From: Rheinheimera tangshanensis
GTDB taxonomy: Bacteria > Pseudomonadota > Gammaproteobacteria > Enterobacterales > Alteromonadaceae
DNA length: 64,000 nucleotides
Assembly (NCBI RefSeq): GCF_014645135.1
Contig: NZ_BMLH01000002.1
Span: forward strand, 434,001-498,000
Direction of reading: 5' to 3'
The notes under the pieces are model-generated. The model worked only from the letters and a program-made list of their open reading frames with translations, had not been told where the DNA came from and made no database searches. The position numbers and the translations under genes are program-made. Positions 43,081 to 53,763 of this stretch are shown one piece after another. Within the stretch, counting starts at the first letter, position 1. Every line of letters begins with the position of its first letter.

Positions 43081-44551
43081 CTTACTGCAGCAGTGGCTGA
43101 CTCCTTTTAAAATCCAGCTGCCAGTGTCAATCGCAGCTTTGCCATTACAGCATTTACGTATCAATAGCGCTGAAGTGCAAAAGGGCGATGCGTTTCTGGC
43201 CCTGCCTGGCACTAAGACTCATGGTAATCAGTTTATTGAAAAAGCTTTAGCAGCAGGTGCAGTGTTAGTGCTGACTGATACTCAGCCTGCGCTGAATGAT
43301 CAGCGTATTGTAGTTGTACCTCAGCTAGTTGAACTGCTGAGCGCTTTAGCAGCAGCTTTTTATCCGCATGATGCTCAAAAACTGGTGGGTATTACCGGCA
43401 CCAACGGTAAATCCAGTACTGCTATTTTTGTCAATCAGCTGGCCGTGTTGTTACAGCAACCAGGCGCCGTGATTGGCACTTTGGGTTATGGTGATTATCG
43501 TCATCTGACGCCACTGAATAACACCACACCACATCTGGTGGATATTCACCGTATTCTGCATAGCATCCAGAGCACAAAAGCTGTTCAAGGCGATACGCTG
43601 GTGGCGATGGAAGTATCTTCGCATGCCTTAGTGCAACAGCGTGTCGCTGGTCTGCAGTTTGAAGTGGCTGTGTTTACCAATTTAACCCGCGATCACCTGG
43701 ATTATCACGGCACTATGCAAGCCTACGGCGAAGCCAAGGCTTTGTTGTTTCAAGCGGATTTAGCCAAAACAGCTGTGATTAATGTTTCCGATGAGTTTGG
43801 TCGCCAATTAGCTGCGGACTGCACTCTGCCTGTACTGGCTTATGGTCAGTTAAAAGATTGTGTTGGCTATAACGAATATTTAGCTTATGACCAATTGGAA
43901 ATTACCCCGCAAGGTTATCAGTTCCGTTTAACCAGCCATTTAGGTCAACAGCAGCTGCAACTGAAAGTGCTGGGTGAATTTAATATTCAAAACGTATTAG
44001 CGGCCATGGGCGCCATGCTGCAGTTAGGTTATAGCTTTGAGGCTTTAGTCCGGGCTGTGCAGCAATTGAGCAGTGTACCGGGCCGTATCGAGCAGTTTTA
44101 TCAAGCACGTCGCAAGGTGATGGCTGTGGTGGATTATGCCCATACGCCGGATGCGCTGGAACAAAGCTTAATCGCAGTTCGTCACCATTGTCAGGGCCAG
44201 CTTTGGGTGGTGTTTGGTTGTGGTGGCGACCGCGACAAAGGCAAACGTCCTTTAATGGGGGCAATCGCAGAGCGATTAGCGGATCAGCTGATTATCACGG
44301 CAGATAACCCACGCACTGAAGATGTGATGGCGATTTGTCTGGATATAGCAGCAGGCTGCACAGAGCAGCAGTATCAGCTGATTACTGATCGTAAAACAGC
44401 GATACGTACTGCTTTAGAACAAGCCAAAACCGGTGATCTGGTGCTGATCGCTGGCAAAGGGCATGAAGATTATCAAATCATTGGCCATGAAGTTTTACCC
44501 TACGACGAACGTGCCTTTGTCAGACAACTGGTGACGGAGACTGCTTTATGA
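43070..44551 (+). CDS. murE: UDP-MurNAc-tripeptide synthetase MurE (meso-DAP adding)
   Basis: 493 residues from ATG 43070 (MPANLLQQWLTPFKIQLPVS), with GGGGTG upstream; an open frame extends back to 43028. ATP loop GITGTNGKSSTAIF; carbamylated-Lys region; the substrate motif DNPR (TADNPRTED) specifies meso-diaminopimelate. Overlaps ftsI by 11 bp and murF by 4 bp. Confidence 0.97.
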   Translation: MPANLLQQWLTPFKIQLPVSIAALPLQHLRINSAEVQKGDAFLALPGTKTHGNQFIEKALAAGAVLVLTDTQPALNDQRIVVVPQLVELLSALAAAFYPHDAQKLVGITGTNGKSSTAIFVNQLAVLLQQPGAVIGTLGYGDYRHLTPLNNTTPHLVDIHRILHSIQSTKAVQGDTLVAMEVSSHALVQQRVAGLQFEVAVFTNLTRDHLDYHGTMQAYGEAKALLFQADLAKTAVINVSDEFGRQLAADCTLPVLAYGQLKDCVGYNEYLAYDQLEITPQGYQFRLTSHLGQQQLQLKVLGEFNIQNVLAAMGAMLQLGYSFEALVRAVQQLSSVPGRIEQFYQARRKVMAVVDYAHTPDALEQSLIAVRHHCQGQLWVVFGCGGDRDKGKRPLMGAIAERLADQLIITADNPRTEDVMAICLDIAAGCTEQQYQLITDRKTAIRTALEQAKTGDLVLIAGKGHEDYQIIGHEVLPYDERAFVRQLVTETAL

Positions 44552-45924
44552 TCCCTTTACAAACAAAAGAAATAGCACAGTTAGTGCAGGGACAACTGGT
44601 TGGCGCTGATATTCAGATCCAAAGCGTCAGTACAGACAGCCGCAATATCAATCAGGGCGATTTATTTATTGCCTTAAAAGGCCCGAACTTTGACGGTCAT
44701 CAGTTTGCCGCCGACGTGATTGCCAAGGGCGCTGTGGCTTTGATTGTAGAGCAGCAGTTGGACCTTGCTGTGCCGCAAATTATTGTTGCCGATACCCGAT
44801 TGGCGTTGGGAGCTTTAGGCGCTGCGGTAAAACACAAGGTCAATCCTAAGTCTGTGGCTGTCACAGGCAGTGTAGGTAAAACCACAGTCAAAGAAATGAT
44901 GGCTGCTATTTTGGACCGCATCGGTAATGTACTGGCGACCGCCGGTAACTTTAATAACGATATCGGTGCGCCTTTAACCTTATTACGTTTAACAGAGCAG
45001 CACCAGTATGCTGTGATGGAGCTTGGCGCTAATCATTTAGGTGAAATTGCTTATACCTCGTCTTTAGTAAAACCTGAAGTGTCCATTATCACCAATGTGG
45101 CAGCCGCTCATTTGGAAGGCTTTGGCGATTTGTTTGGTGTCGCCCGGGCCAAAGGCGAAATTTATGGCTCTTTGGGCTCAGATGGTGTGGCTATAGTGCC
45201 GCTGGACAGCGAGTTTTCCGGGTATTGGTTAAAACGTTTACAGGACAAAAAGGTACTGACTTTCAGCAGTACTCAAGCCGCTGATTTCAGCGCTGAACAT
45301 ATAGTGCTGAATGAACAGGGTTGTGCCAGTTTTGATTTAGTTTGCCCACAAGGCCGGATTTTTATTCAGCTGGTATTGCCTGGTAAACACAATGTCGCCA
45401 ATGCGTTAGCTGCTGCTGCCGCCACTTTGACCTTAGGTGCCAGCCTTACTGATGTGCAGTTAGGTTTAGCGGCAATGAAGCCAGTCAAAGGCCGTATTAA
45501 TGTCACGCAAGCCAGCGATAAGTTGCGGCTGATTGACGATACCTACAATGCGAATTCTGAATCGACCAAAGCCGCCATCGACTTATTAGCCACTTATCCT
45601 GGCTTTAGAGTTTTAGTTTTTGGTGATATGGGCGAACTGGGCGCTGATGCCCGTTTGTATCATGAAGAAGTAGGTTTATACGCCAAACAAAAGGGGATTA
45701 ATCTGTTATTCACCCTGGGTGTGTTATCACAGAGCGCCAGTGATTTATTTAACGGCCAAGGTGCCCATTTTAGTTCCCGTCAGCAACTGATCCAAAAGTT
45801 AAGCCCGATCCTTGATGAGCAGTCCGATGCGACTGTGCTGGTCAAAGGTTCGCGCAGCGCCAAAATGGAATTGGTCGTGCAGGACTTGCTAGAGAGATGT
45901 CAGCAGGAGATCAGCCCATGTTAG
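44548..45924 (+). CDS. murF: UDP-MurNAc-tripeptide-D-Ala-D-Ala ligase MurF
   Basis: 458 residues. [19 protein letters not shown] and the ATP loop [15 protein letters not shown], then [15 protein letters not shown] and [16 protein letters not shown] are typical. It adds D-Ala-D-Ala to complete the pentapeptide precursor. ATGA overlap with murE; its 3' end overlaps mraY by 7 bp. Confidence 0.97.
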   Translation: MIPLQTKEIAQLVQGQLVGADIQIQSVSTDSRNINQGDLFIALKGPNFDGHQFAADVIAKGAVALIVEQQLDLAVPQIIVADTRLALGALGAAVKHKVNPKSVAVTGSVGKTTVKEMMAAILDRIGNVLATAGNFNNDIGAPLTLLRLTEQHQYAVMELGANHLGEIAYTSSLVKPEVSIITNVAAAHLEGFGDLFGVARAKGEIYGSLGSDGVAIVPLDSEFSGYWLKRLQDKKVLTFSSTQAADFSAEHIVLNEQGCASFDLVCPQGRIFIQLVLPGKHNVANALAAAAATLTLGASLTDVQLGLAAMKPVKGRINVTQASDKLRLIDDTYNANSESTKAAIDLLATYPGFRVLVFGDMGELGADARLYHEEVGLYAKQKGINLLFTLGVLSQSASDLFNGQGAHFSSRQQLIQKLSPILDEQSDATVLVKGSRSAKMELVVQDLLERCQQEISPC

Positions 45925-47000
45925 TGTGGTTAGCCGAGTATTTAACTCAATATATCAATGCCTTTAACGTATTCAGTTACCTGACCTTCAGGTCTATTCT
46001 GGGTATTTTAACGGCTTTAATGTTAAGCCTGTACCTGGGGCCTAAGCTGATCGCCAAACTGCAGCTGCTGCAAATAGGTCAAACGGTACGGGATGATGGC
46101 CCGCAAAGTCACTTCTCGAAAAAAGGCACCCCAACTATGGGCGGTTTGCTGATTTTAGGTTCGGTACTAACCAGTATTCTGTTATGGGCCGACCTGGCGA
46201 ATAAATATGTCTGGGTGGTGATTTTTACGCTGGTCAGCTTTGGCTGGATTGGTTTTATTGACGATTACCGCAAAGTAGTGCGTAAAGATCCAAAAGGCCT
46301 TATTGCCAAGTGGAAATACTTCTGGCAATCCCTGTTTGCTGTGGCTATTGCATTTTTCCTGTATGCCACGGCAGAACGTCCGGCTGAAACCAGTTTAGTG
46401 GTGCCGTTTATTAAAGATGTGCTGCCACAGTTGGGCTTTATCTTTATTGCTTTGTGTTACTTCGTCATTGTGGGTACCAGCAACGCGGTGAATTTAACTG
46501 ATGGTTTAGACGGTTTAGCCATAGTGCCAACCATTATGGTGGCTTTTGCTTTTGCCATCATTGCCTATGCCAGCGGTAACGTGAATTTTGCCAATTACCT
46601 GAATATTCCTTATCTGCCCCATGCCAGTGAGCTGGTAGTGGTTTGTGCTGCATTAGTAGGCGCTGGCCTGGGTTTCCTCTGGTTTAACACTTATCCGGCT
46701 CAGGTTTTTATGGGCGATGTAGGCTCTTTGGCCCTGGGGGCAGTGCTGGGTGTGATTGCCATTTTAGTCCGTCAGGAAATTGTGCTCTTTATTATGGGCG
46801 GTGTGTTTGTGATGGAAACTGTGTCTGTGATTTTGCAGGTCGGTTCTTACAAATTACGCGGCCAGCGAATTTTCCGTATGGCACCTATTCACCACCATTA
46901 CGAATTAAAAGGCTGGCCTGAGCCCCGCGTTATAGTGCGGTTCTGGATCTTGTCCGTCATTTTTGTGCTGATTGGTTTAGCTACTTTAAAACTGAGATAA
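45918..47000 (+). CDS. mraY: Phospho-MurNAc-pentapeptide transferase MraY
   Basis: 360 residues from ATG 45918 ([20 protein letters not shown]), with AGGAG 9 bp upstream; upstream in-frame codons lie in murF. Ten membrane segments. Catalytic Asp motifs: [22 protein letters not shown] and the loop [17 protein letters not shown]. It makes lipid I at the inner membrane. Confidence 0.97.
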   Translation: MLVWLAEYLTQYINAFNVFSYLTFRSILGILTALMLSLYLGPKLIAKLQLLQIGQTVRDDGPQSHFSKKGTPTMGGLLILGSVLTSILLWADLANKYVWVVIFTLVSFGWIGFIDDYRKVVRKDPKGLIAKWKYFWQSLFAVAIAFFLYATAERPAETSLVVPFIKDVLPQLGFIFIALCYFVIVGTSNAVNLTDGLDGLAIVPTIMVAFAFAIIAYASGNVNFANYLNIPYLPHASELVVVCAALVGAGLGFLWFNTYPAQVFMGDVGSLALGAVLGVIAILVRQEIVLFIMGGVFVMETVSVILQVGSYKLRGQRIFRMAPIHHHYELKGWPEPRVIVRFWILSVIFVLIGLATLKLR

Positions 47001-47003
47001 AAC

Positions 47004-48329
47004 ATGAACGCTAAGTTGTTTCAGGGAAAACGTGTTGCTGTGATAGGACTAGGCCTTTCAGGTCTGGCCACAGTACGCTTTTTGCTGAAACAAGGCGTCA
47101 AACCTGTTCTGATGGATACCCGCTTAAAAGTGGCAGGGCTGGAACAGATCCCAACTGACAAAGTGGACGGGATTTATTTAGGTGAGCTGGATGCCAATCG
47201 TCTGGCTCATATGGACGTGTTAGTCGTGAGTCCTGGCTTAGATCCTAAGCACCCGGCTATACGTTTTGCCCTGGCGCAAGGCGCCCATCTGATTGGTGAT
47301 GTCGAGCTGTTTGCACTGCAAAATCAAAAACCAGTGCTGGCTATCACCGGTTCTAATGGTAAGTCGACAGTCACCAGTTTAACCGCGCATATGCTGCAGT
47401 GCTCTGGCCTACGGGCGGTCGCAGCTGGCAATATTGGTTTGCCTATTCTGGATGCGCTGCAAAGTGATGCTGAAGTGTTTGTGTTGGAACTCTCGAGCTT
47501 CCAACTGGATACCACGCATTCATTACACAGCAAAGCGGCCTGTATTCTCAATGTGACTGAAGATCATATGGACAGATACGGCACTATGGCCGCTTATGCT
47601 GCATCGAAACAACGGGTCTATCAGGGCACTGAACTGGCGATTTACAATAAGGCCGATGCTTTGACCACACCACAAACTTCAGTGGCAGCTCTGGCTTTAG
47701 ATTTAGCAGGTTCTGAATACGGCGTGATTCAACATCAGGGCGAGAGCTGGTTAGTAGTAGCTGGCTCTCCTTTAATGCCGGTGCGCGACATGACCATAGT
47801 GGGTCTGCATAACCAGTTTAATGCCTTGGCCAGCTGCGCTTTAGCTTTAGCCGCTGGTGCAAGCCGTGCTGGTTTAATTGATGCATTAAAAACCTTTGTT
47901 TCCTTGCCACACCGTTGCCAGTTAGTGCTGGATAATAAAGGCGTGCGTTGGGTTAATGACTCCAAAGCTACTAATGTCGGCGCAACTTTGGCTGCTATTG
48001 CTGGTTTGCGCGCAGAAGTGAAGGGCAAACTGATTTTAATAGCAGGTGGTGATGGCAAGGGTGCTGATTTCAGCGAATTAGCCACAGTGCTGAATACGGA
48101 TGTCGATCACTTAATTACCTTAGGGCAGGATGGTCCAGCTATTGCTGCATTAAAAGCTGGCAGTTTTGAAGTGAAAGATTTAATGGCAGCGGTCAAAACT
48201 GCGGCGCAACTGGCTACTGCTGATGATCTGGTGTTGTTATCACCAGCCTGCGCCAGTTTAGATATGTTTAAAAATTACGAAGACCGTGGCCAGCAATTTG
48301 CCGCAGCGGTGCAGAAGGTGTGGTTATGA
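47004..48329 (+). CDS. murD: UDP-MurNAc-L-Ala-D-Glu ligase MurD
   Basis: 441 residues. N-terminal VAVIGLGLSGLATVRFLLKQ, ATP loop ITGSNGKSTVTSL, then DHMDRYGTMAAYAASK and WVNDSKATNVGATLAAI are the MurD landmarks. It adds D-glutamate. Three bases separate it from mraY; the stop overlaps ftsW ATG (ATGA). Confidence 0.97.
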   Translation: MNAKLFQGKRVAVIGLGLSGLATVRFLLKQGVKPVLMDTRLKVAGLEQIPTDKVDGIYLGELDANRLAHMDVLVVSPGLDPKHPAIRFALAQGAHLIGDVELFALQNQKPVLAITGSNGKSTVTSLTAHMLQCSGLRAVAAGNIGLPILDALQSDAEVFVLELSSFQLDTTHSLHSKAACILNVTEDHMDRYGTMAAYAASKQRVYQGTELAIYNKADALTTPQTSVAALALDLAGSEYGVIQHQGESWLVVAGSPLMPVRDMTIVGLHNQFNALASCALALAAGASRAGLIDALKTFVSLPHRCQLVLDNKGVRWVNDSKATNVGATLAAIAGLRAEVKGKLILIAGGDGKGADFSELATVLNTDVDHLITLGQDGPAIAALKAGSFEVKDLMAAVKTAAQLATADDLVLLSPACASLDMFKNYEDRGQQFAAAVQKVWL

Positions 48330-49525
48330 AGCAAATGCTGCTCAACCTGATCCCTTCACCCACTGCAGCTATAGCTCAGTGGTGGCAACGTGACGAAGCC
48401 AATAGCTACGACAAACTGTTTATGGTGCTGCTGGTTCTGGTGCTTGGTGTCGGCATTATTATGGTCACCAGCGCTTCAGTGCCTGTGGCTGAGCGCTTAC
48501 ATGGCAATCCGTTGCATTTTACCATCCGACATTTAGTGTATTTGTTGATAGGTTTTGCTGCAGCTTATATGGTGCTCAATGTGCCGGTGTCCTGGTGGCA
48601 TAACACCAATATACTGCTATTGATGCTGGCCTTGGTACTGCTGATTGCGGTGTTATTGTTTGGTCGTAATGTCAATGGTTCCACTCGCTGGCTGGCATTG
48701 GGTCCTATCAATATTCAGGCGGCTGAACCTGCTAAGTTATTCTTTTTTGTCTACCTGTCCAGCTATCTGGTACGTAAGCATGAGGAAGTCAGAGAGAACA
48801 TTAAAGGCTTTATCAAGCCACTGATCATTATGTTTATTCTGGCGGTTTTGCTGTTAATGCAACCTGACCTGGGAACAGTGATAGTGATGTTTGCCACTTC
48901 TGTGGTGCTGCTATTTTTAGCTGGCGCTAAATTATGGCAATTCTTTTGCCTGATTTTCACCGGTTTAGCTGCAATAGGCGTGTTGATTGTCTACAGCGAA
49001 TACCGCTGGCGCCGGGTGACTTCGTTTTTAGACCCATGGGCCGATCCTTTTGGTAGTGGCTATCAGTTAACCCAATCCCTGATGGCGTTTGGCCGTGGCA
49101 GTTGGTTTGGTCAGGGCCTGGGTAACAGCGTGCAAAAACTCGAGTATTTACCCGAAGCCCATACCGACTTTATTTTTGCGGTGATTGCCGAAGAAACCGG
49201 CCTGATTGGGGTTTTTGTCGTGCTTTGCCTGCTGTTTTTATTGGTCAGTCGCGCCTTGTGGATCGGTAACAAAGCCTTGTTTAAAGGCATGAGTTTTCAC
49301 GGCTTTTTAGCTTATGCCCTGGCGATTTGGATTGGTTTTCAAACCTGCGTCAATGTGGGTGTGGCGAGCGGTGTCTTACCCACTAAAGGTTTAACTTTGC
49401 CTTTTATCAGTTCAGGCGGTAGTAGTCTGATCATTATGTTAGTCGCGGCGGCTTTGTTAATTCGTATCGATTTTGAAGTGCGACTGAAAGGTCGGCATGC
49501 CATCAGCGGAGGTCCTCATGCCTGA
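48326..49525 (+). CDS. ftsW: Septal peptidoglycan glycosyltransferase FtsW
   Basis: 399 residues from ATG 48326, coupled to the murD stop; a GTG at 48320 is less likely. SEDS-family polytopic protein: GRNVNGSTRWLALGPINIQA, LEYLPEAHTDFIFAVIAEETG and LPTKGLTLPFISSGGSSLI are the SEDS signatures. It polymerises lipid II together with FtsI. Confidence 0.97.
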   Translation: MKQMLLNLIPSPTAAIAQWWQRDEANSYDKLFMVLLVLVLGVGIIMVTSASVPVAERLHGNPLHFTIRHLVYLLIGFAAAYMVLNVPVSWWHNTNILLLMLALVLLIAVLLFGRNVNGSTRWLALGPINIQAAEPAKLFFFVYLSSYLVRKHEEVRENIKGFIKPLIIMFILAVLLLMQPDLGTVIVMFATSVVLLFLAGAKLWQFFCLIFTGLAAIGVLIVYSEYRWRRVTSFLDPWADPFGSGYQLTQSLMAFGRGSWFGQGLGNSVQKLEYLPEAHTDFIFAVIAEETGLIGVFVVLCLLFLLVSRALWIGNKALFKGMSFHGFLAYALAIWIGFQTCVNVGVASGVLPTKGLTLPFISSGGSSLIIMLVAAALLIRIDFEVRLKGRHAISGGPHA

Positions 49526-50633
49526 GCTGATGCAGACTGCTGGTAAACAGCAAAAAACAGCGCTGATTATGGCAGGCGGTACCGGGGGGCATATTTTCCC
49601 TGCGAAAGCTGTAGCTGAACTATTAAAGCAACAAGGCTGGACTATTCATTGGCTGGGTACAGCGGACCGGATGGAAGCGACTTTGGTACCGCAGTTTGGT
49701 ATCCCTTTTCACAGCATTGCTGTGGCTGGGTTACGCGGTAAAGGTGTAAAGAGCCTGCTCAAAGCGCCGCTGATGTTATGGCGCTCTGTCAGTCAGGCCC
49801 GGGCTTTGGTGAAGCAACTCAATCCAGAACTAGTGTTAGGTTTTGGCGGATATGCCAGTGGACCTGGTGGTTTAGCCGCCTGGTTAGCGGGTAAACCTTT
49901 GATAGTGCATGAGCAAAATGCAGTCGCAGGTACCACCAACAGACTGTTGGCGCGCATTGCGAAAAAAGTATTAGTGGCTTTTCCACAAGCCTTTGCTGAT
50001 CGCAAAGACAGAGTAGTAGTGGGTAATCCTGTGCGTGCTGAAGTGCTGGCTGTGTCTGCCCAAAAACAACTGCAGACGCCAACAGCAAGCTTAAAAGTGT
50101 TAGTGGTAGGCGGCAGTTTAGGTGCGCAAGTGTTTAATCAGCAGTTACCGGCCTTGTTTGCGCAGGCTGCACAGTTTGGTGAACTGGAAATACGGCATCA
50201 GACCGGCAAGGCGATGGAGCAGCAAGTAAAGCAGGCCTATGCCGTTTTACCTGAGTTAAACGCTAGTGCCAGCGCTTTTATTGACGATATGGCGGCAGCT
50301 TACACCTGGGCTGATTTAGTGATTTGCCGCGCCGGAGCTTTAACCGTCTCTGAAGTGGCTTGTGCCGGGGTAGCGGCAGTCTTTGTACCTTTACCGTCCG
50401 CTATTGACGATCACCAAACCGCCAATGCCAGCTGGTTAGTGCAAAAACAAGGGGCGGTGTTACTGCCACAAAACGAATTCAGTAAAGGTGCGTTGTTGCC
50501 TTTACTTCAGTCCTGGTTGCAGGACAAAAGTGCACTGCGTCATTTGGCAAATAATGCCCGCAGAACAGCAATAGATGATGCCGCAGAACACGTTGTAAGA
50601 GTCTGTGGTGAAGTAATGGATAAGACTAAATGA
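49518..50633 (+). CDS. murG: MurG, lipid II synthase
   Basis: 371 residues from ATG 49518 ([20 protein letters not shown]), with GGAGG six bases upstream, overlapping ftsW by 8 bp. [10 protein letters not shown] is the N-terminal donor/acceptor loop; [34 protein letters not shown] and [13 protein letters not shown] follow. It adds GlcNAc to lipid I at the membrane surface. Confidence 0.97.
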   Translation: MPELMQTAGKQQKTALIMAGGTGGHIFPAKAVAELLKQQGWTIHWLGTADRMEATLVPQFGIPFHSIAVAGLRGKGVKSLLKAPLMLWRSVSQARALVKQLNPELVLGFGGYASGPGGLAAWLAGKPLIVHEQNAVAGTTNRLLARIAKKVLVAFPQAFADRKDRVVVGNPVRAEVLAVSAQKQLQTPTASLKVLVVGGSLGAQVFNQQLPALFAQAAQFGELEIRHQTGKAMEQQVKQAYAVLPELNASASAFIDDMAAAYTWADLVICRAGALTVSEVACAGVAAVFVPLPSAIDDHQTANASWLVQKQGAVLLPQNEFSKGALLPLLQSWLQDKSALRHLANNARRTAIDDAAEHVVRVCGEVMDKTK

Positions 50634-52072
50634 GCAACCAACAAAATAAAAATGCAATGCGCAGAGTAGAGCGGATCCACTTCGTGGGGATCGGCGGCGC
50701 TGGTATGGGTGGTATTGCTGAAGTATTAGTCAATGAAGGTTATAAAGTTTCAGGTTCAGATATAGCTCCAAACCCTGTGGTCGACCGCTTGGCCTCGTTA
50801 GGTGCCTGTATTGTGATTGGCCATAAAGCTGAAAACATCCAAGGTGCTAGCGTTGTTGTGGTCTCCAGTGCTATTAAAACCGATAACCCTGAAGTGGCAG
50901 CTGCTCTTGAACACCGTATTCCGGTAGTACGCCGTGCTGAAATGCTGGCTGAACTCATGCGTTTTCGCCATGGTATTGCTATCGCCGGTACCCATGGTAA
51001 AACCACCACCACCAGCTTAATAGCTTCTATTTTTGCTGAAGCGGGCACAGATCCTACTTTTGTCATTGGTGGTTTACTGAATTCTGCCGGCACCAATGCA
51101 CGTTTAGGTGCTGGCCGTTATTTAATTGCCGAAGCGGACGAGAGCGACGCCTCTTTCCTGCATTTACAGCCTATGGCGTCGGTGATCACCAATATCGAAC
51201 CTGATCATATGGAAACTTATCAGGGTGACTTTGAAAAAATGAAAGCCACCTATCTGGAGTTTTGCCATAACCTGCCATTTTATGGTGTCGCTGTGATGTG
51301 TATCGACGATGCCGTGGTGCGTGAGCTGATCCCACAGATTGGCCGTTTTGTCATTACTTATGGTTTTAGCGAAGATGCGGATTATGTGATCAGCGACTTC
51401 GGTCAAACCGGCACTCAAAGCCATTTTGTTATTACCGATAAAAACGGTGTAGCCAGCCAAATCGAGTTGAACTTAGCCGGTCGCCACAATGCATTAAATG
51501 CAACCGCCGCTTTTGCAGTGGCCAAAGATGAAGGTATAGAACCCCCTGCTATTTTGGCTGCGCTGAAAAAATTCGAAGGTATAGGCCGTCGCTTTGAGCA
51601 GTACGGCGAGTTTGACACAGGCCGTGGCAAGGTGCTGCTGGTCGATGACTATGGCCACCATCCAAGCGAAGTGGCGGCTACGTTAGCTGCAGCACGCAAC
51701 GCCTGGCCAGAGCGCCGTATTGTGATGGCGTATCAGCCACACAGGTACACCAGAACCCGTGATTTATACGAAGATTTCGCTAAAGTGCTGTCGTCAGTCG
51801 ACTTATTGTTGTTGCTTGAAGTTTATGCCGCAGGCGAAGCCGCTATCCCAGGTGCTGACAGCCGCAGTTTATGCCGCTCTATTCGTGCCCGTGGTCAGTT
51901 GGACCCTATTTATGTAGCAACACCAGCTGATTTACCCGCTGCTTTAGCTGATGTGCTGCAGGACGGTGATGTGTTGCTGACCCAGGGCGCTGGCAATATA
52001 GGGGCACTGGCTAAACAACTAGCAGCATCTAAATTAGCAATTTCTGCATTAAAACCAAACGAGGGAGCTTGA
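50630..52072 (+). CDS. murC: UDP-MurNAc-L-alanine ligase MurC
   Basis: 480 residues, ATGA overlap with mur[24 protein letters not shown] loop [23 protein letters not shown] and [15 protein letters not shown] are characteristic. It attaches L-Ala to UDP-MurNAc. Three bases precede ddl. Confidence 0.97.
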   Translation: MSNQQNKNAMRRVERIHFVGIGGAGMGGIAEVLVNEGYKVSGSDIAPNPVVDRLASLGACIVIGHKAENIQGASVVVVSSAIKTDNPEVAAALEHRIPVVRRAEMLAELMRFRHGIAIAGTHGKTTTTSLIASIFAEAGTDPTFVIGGLLNSAGTNARLGAGRYLIAEADESDASFLHLQPMASVITNIEPDHMETYQGDFEKMKATYLEFCHNLPFYGVAVMCIDDAVVRELIPQIGRFVITYGFSEDADYVISDFGQTGTQSHFVITDKNGVASQIELNLAGRHNALNATAAFAVAKDEGIEPPAILAALKKFEGIGRRFEQYGEFDTGRGKVLLVDDYGHHPSEVAATLAAARNAWPERRIVMAYQPHRYTRTRDLYEDFAKVLSSVDLLLLLEVYAAGEAAIPGADSRSLCRSIRARGQLDPIYVATPADLPAALADVLQDGDVLLTQGAGNIGALAKQLAASKLAISALKPNEGA

Positions 52073-52075
52073 AGT

Positions 52076-52990
52076 ATGAGCAGCAAATTTGGCAAAGTAG
52101 CTGTGATGTTTGGTGGAACCTCGGCAGAACGTGAAGTGTCGTTACGTTCAGGTGCCGCTGTGCTGGCCGCTTTGCAAAAGCAAGGTGTCGACGCCCATGC
52201 TTTTGATCCAAAAGATCAGCCGTTAAGTGCTTTAACTTCTGCTGGTTTTGATCGGGTATTTATCGTACTGCATGGCCGTGGCGGTGAAGACGGTACTATG
52301 CAAGGTGCATTGCAGCTGATGGGCTTACCTTACACCGGTAGTCGCGTTTTAGGTTCAGCCCTGGCGATGGACAAAATCCGCTGCAAATGGCTATTTCAGG
52401 CACAAGGCTTACCTACAGCAAAATTTTTAGTGGCTGAAGCTGGAAAACAACTGAATTATCAGGATATTTTGCAGCAATTAGCTGGTAAAGTGATGGTGAA
52501 ACCAGCGAATGAAGGCTCCAGTATCGGCATGAGTGCAGCAAGCACAGCCGAAGAACTGGAACAGGCATTGGCGGTTGCGACTAAATACGACTCAGATGTA
52601 CTGGTTGAACAGTGGATCCAGGGCCGTGAATTTACGGTATCTATCCTCAATGGCAAAGCATTGCCAGTGGTGGAAATGCGTACTCCCCGCTCTTTTTATG
52701 ATTATGAAGCCAAGTATCAGTCCAACAGCACTGAATACCTTTGTCCTGCGCCTTTGACAGCCGATCAGACTGCCTTTTTGCAACAAACTGCAGCTGCTGC
52801 CTTTACTGCAGTTGGTGCGTCAGGCTGGGGTCGTGTTGATGCAATGCTGGACGAGCAGGGTAATTTCTATCTGCTGGAAGTCAATACTGTGCCAGGCATG
52901 ACAGAGAAGTCATTGGTGCCTATGGCGGCTAAAGCGGCGGGTTTAAGTTTTGAGCAGTTAGTTCTGCAGATTTTAGAACAGACCTTATGA
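52076..52990 (+). CDS. ddl: D-alanine-D-alanine ligase
   Basis: 304 residues, DdlB type. VAVMFGGTSAEREVSLRSG, HGRGGEDGTMQGALQLMG, YTGSRVLGSALAMDK and the C-terminal ATP-grasp part WGRVDAMLDEQGNFYLLEVN with TVPGMTEKSLVP. Overlaps ftsQ by 4 bp. Confidence 0.96.
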   Translation: MSSKFGKVAVMFGGTSAEREVSLRSGAAVLAALQKQGVDAHAFDPKDQPLSALTSAGFDRVFIVLHGRGGEDGTMQGALQLMGLPYTGSRVLGSALAMDKIRCKWLFQAQGLPTAKFLVAEAGKQLNYQDILQQLAGKVMVKPANEGSSIGMSAASTAEELEQALAVATKYDSDVLVEQWIQGREFTVSILNGKALPVVEMRTPRSFYDYEAKYQSNSTEYLCPAPLTADQTAFLQQTAAAAFTAVGASGWGRVDAMLDEQGNFYLLEVNTVPGMTEKSLVPMAAKAAGLSFEQLVLQILEQTL

Positions 52991-53763
52991 GCAAAAACGG
53001 CAAGACAGTGAGCGCACCTATCAATAAAGCCTTCTGGGCTGGTGTCGCCTTTTTCTGTTTTGCCGTCTGGTTTGTTTGCTGGATGGGCTATCAGATCTGG
53101 CTCTGGAGTCAGGATCAACAAAGTGCACCTATCCAGCAAGTGAAGGTTTATGGCGATTTTTCTCAGATTGAAGCTGCAGCGTTAAATCAAAAGCTGCAAC
53201 AACAGTATCTGGGTAACTTTTTTAATTTGAACGTGGATCAGGTGCAGCTGTTTCTGCAGCAACAACCCTGGGTAGCTCAGGCAGCCGTGCGCAAACAATG
53301 GCCTGATACGCTCGTGGTGGTGGTGACTGAACATAAGCCAGTCGCGGTATGGAATGACCAGTATTTACTCAATCAACAAGGTCAGATCTTTGTCGCTCCT
53401 GTTGCTGAACTAAAGCAGCCATTGCCAAAGTTACAAGGTCCGGACGGGGCCGAGCAGGATGCACTGACCATGTTCAATCAATTAAATCAAATGCTGAGTG
53501 TCCATCAGCATGCGGCAACAGGACTCACAGTGTCAGAGCGTCAAGCCTGGCAACTGAATTTAGCAGAGGGCATTCAATTGACTCTGGGCCGGGAAGATAC
53601 GGCAAAGCGGGTGCAGCGGTTTATCGATTTGTACCCTGTGATTAGTAAACATAAAACTCAGGCAGTCGCCGAAGTTGATTTGCGTTATGACACAGGCGTC
53701 GCTGTACGTTGGGTCGAAGCGCCAGAACAAAGAGAACAAGATGACAAAGTCGACAGAACGTGA
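52987..53763 (+). CDS. ftsQ: Cell division protein FtsQ
   Basis: 258 residues: cytosolic tail, membrane anchor about 15-38 (FWAGVAFFCFAVWFVCWMGY), POTRA domain (IQQVKVYGDFSQIEAAALNQ) and beta domain (PWVAQAAVRKQWPDTLVVVV). Links FtsLB to the divisome. Its end overlaps the ftsA start by 23 bp. Confidence 0.94.
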   Translation: MSKNGKTVSAPINKAFWAGVAFFCFAVWFVCWMGYQIWLWSQDQQSAPIQQVKVYGDFSQIEAAALNQKLQQQYLGNFFNLNVDQVQLFLQQQPWVAQAAVRKQWPDTLVVVVTEHKPVAVWNDQYLLNQQGQIFVAPVAELKQPLPKLQGPDGAEQDALTMFNQLNQMLSVHQHAATGLTVSERQAWQLNLAEGIQLTLGREDTAKRVQRFIDLYPVISKHKTQAVAEVDLRYDTGVAVRWVEAPEQREQDDKVDRT